Source of the DNA: Pseudomonadota bacterium
Lineage (GTDB): Bacteria > Pseudomonadota > Gammaproteobacteria > Xanthomonadales > Xanthomonadaceae
DNA: 6,315 bases
NCBI GenBank assembly: GCA_023395465.1
Contig: JAEWZE010000217.1
Span: forward strand, 1 to 6,315
Direction of reading: 5' to 3'
The notes beneath the pieces are model-generated. The model had not been told where the DNA came from. It saw only the letters and a program-made list of their open reading frames with translations, and made no database searches. This document shows positions 5,832-6,315 of this stretch, piece by piece. The stretch's first letter is position 1. Each line of letters starts with the position of its first letter. The position numbers and the translations under genes were made by a program.

Positions 5832-6280
5832 GGCTTCTTTCCGAAATGCTGGGCCAGCAGCTGCGCGAAGGCGGGCGTCGCTTTCGCGGCCGCGGCCGGC
5901 AGCGGCTGCTCGAGGGTATGCAGGGTGCGGGTGCCGCCGGCGCCGACGCCGAGCAGCAGCTGGGTTTCGCCGACCTCGACCACCACCAGGCGGTCGCGCG
6001 GGCCGAGCGCCAGCGAGCCGACGATGCGCAGCGCCGGATTGGCGAGGCCACCGCCGCCCAGGCCGGGCATGCGCTTGGCCAGCCACGACAGCAGCAGGAT
6101 CAGGCCGACCACCAGCACCAGGGCGAACACCGCGCCGCCGAGGCTGCCGGCGGTGGCGGACGGCGCCGGCGCCGGTGTCGCCGCGACGGTCTGCGCGGTG
6201 GTGATGGCGGATGCGGGACCGGCGGGGGCCTGCGTGCGTGCGGCGAAGGCTTCGGCGGCGGTGCCCGGCGCCGTCGTCAC
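5828..6280 (-). CDS. fliO: Flagellar export gate assembly protein FliO
   Basis: This is a 150-residue protein with an Ala/Thr/Pro-rich N-terminal stretch (1-44, no clear signal peptide), one membrane segment (about 48-66), a basic flank (AKRMPG) and a FliO domain whose core is LRIVGSLALGPRDRLVVVEV followed by GETQLLLGV (84-112). FliO is poorly conserved, but this pattern and its position before fliP are diagnostic. From family knowledge, it helps FliP assemble into the gate. The start is a GTG at 6280 with GAGGA 7 nt upstream (6288-6292). The frame stays open to the window edge, so a start beyond the edge cannot be ruled out. No FliN C-terminus could be recognised in 6281-6315. The gene ends in a 4-bp overlap with fliP. 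Confidence 0.9.
   Translation of the reverse strand: MTTAPGTAAEAFAARTQAPAGPASAITTAQTVAATPAPAPSATAGSLGGAVFALVLVVGLILLLSWLAKRMPGLGGGGLANPALRIVGSLALGPRDRLVVVEVGETQLLLGVGAGGTRTLHTLEQPLPAAAAKATPAFAQLLAQHFGKKP
5834..5842 (-). promoter_or_regulatory. Ribosome binding site for fliP
   Basis: The minus strand reads GGAAAGAAG, ending 2 nt before the fliP ATG at 5831 and lying inside the last codons of fliO. It is one of the clearer purine-rich sites in the cluster and sets the fliP start against the longer open frame. Confidence 0.55.
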
Positions 6281-6287
6281 GACCGCG

Positions 6288-6292
6288 TCCTC
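6288..6292 (-). promoter_or_regulatory. Ribosome binding site deciding the fliO GTG start
   Basis: The minus strand reads GAGGA, followed by 7 nt and then GTG at 6280. This is a good Shine-Dalgarno match at suitable spacing. It favours the GTG start over an N-terminal extension of the open frame beyond the window. Confidence 0.6.
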
Positions 6293-6315
6293 ACCGGCTT
6301 CGGCCGGCGCGGCAG

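Noticed and set aside
4558..6051. A 497-codon minus-strand frame overlapping fliR, fliQ, fliP and fliO
   Set aside because: It is out of frame with four well-recognised genes and Arg/Ala/Pro-rich, so it is an alternative-frame artefact.
5832..6086. N-terminal extension of fliP to a start at 6086
   Set aside because: The extra 85 residues are Arg/Ala-rich and overlap fliO in another frame. The true N-terminus has a signal peptide and its own ribosome site at the 5831 ATG.

Overview
This window is chromosomal DNA from a high-GC gammaproteobacterium. It holds the membrane core of the flagellar type III export apparatus. The protein sequences, the strong GC bias at third codon positions, the gene order fliO-fliP-fliQ-fliR-flhB-flhA-flhF and the GC-rich palindromic repeats between genes best fit the Xanthomonadaceae/Lysobacteraceae (Xanthomonas, Stenotrophomonas, Lysobacter, Luteimonas and relatives). 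The genus cannot be settled from this sequence alone. All recognised genes lie on the minus strand, so transcription runs from the right edge to the left edge.

Layout, in transcription order. The right edge (6315 down to 6281) is the region just upstream of fliO. Then come fliO (6280-5828), fliP (5831-4995), fliQ (4988-4719), fliR (4705-3917), flhB (3909-2737) and flhA (2740-665). fliO/fliP and flhB/flhA share ATGA start-stop overlaps of 4 bp. The other gaps are 6, 13 and 7 bp, so the six genes look like one translationally coupled transcript. A 485-bp non-coding interval (664 down to 180) separates flhA from flhF. Only the first 59 codons of flhF are in the window (179 to 1).

How the genes work together. 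FliP, FliQ and FliR build the helical export gate, with FliO as assembly scaffold. FlhB wraps the gate and switches substrate class through its self-cleaving NPTH site. FlhA forms the export ring, with a membrane part that couples to proton flow and a cytoplasmic part that docks substrates and chaperones. FlhF is the SRP-type GTPase that places a polar flagellum. All six export genes look intact and of normal length. No novel system was found among the genes.

The part worth a second look is the flhA-flhF interval. It holds a 204-bp array (376-579) of three GC-rich hairpins on an exact 77-bp period, bounded by a 24-bp inverted repeat. Each outer arm is a strong candidate G-quadruplex, one on each strand. 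Between the array and flhF lies a good match to a sigma-54 (RpoN) -24/-12 promoter pointing at flhF, with a perfect 16-bp palindrome just upstream. This suggests that flhF has its own RpoN-dependent promoter and that the array lies between two transcription units.
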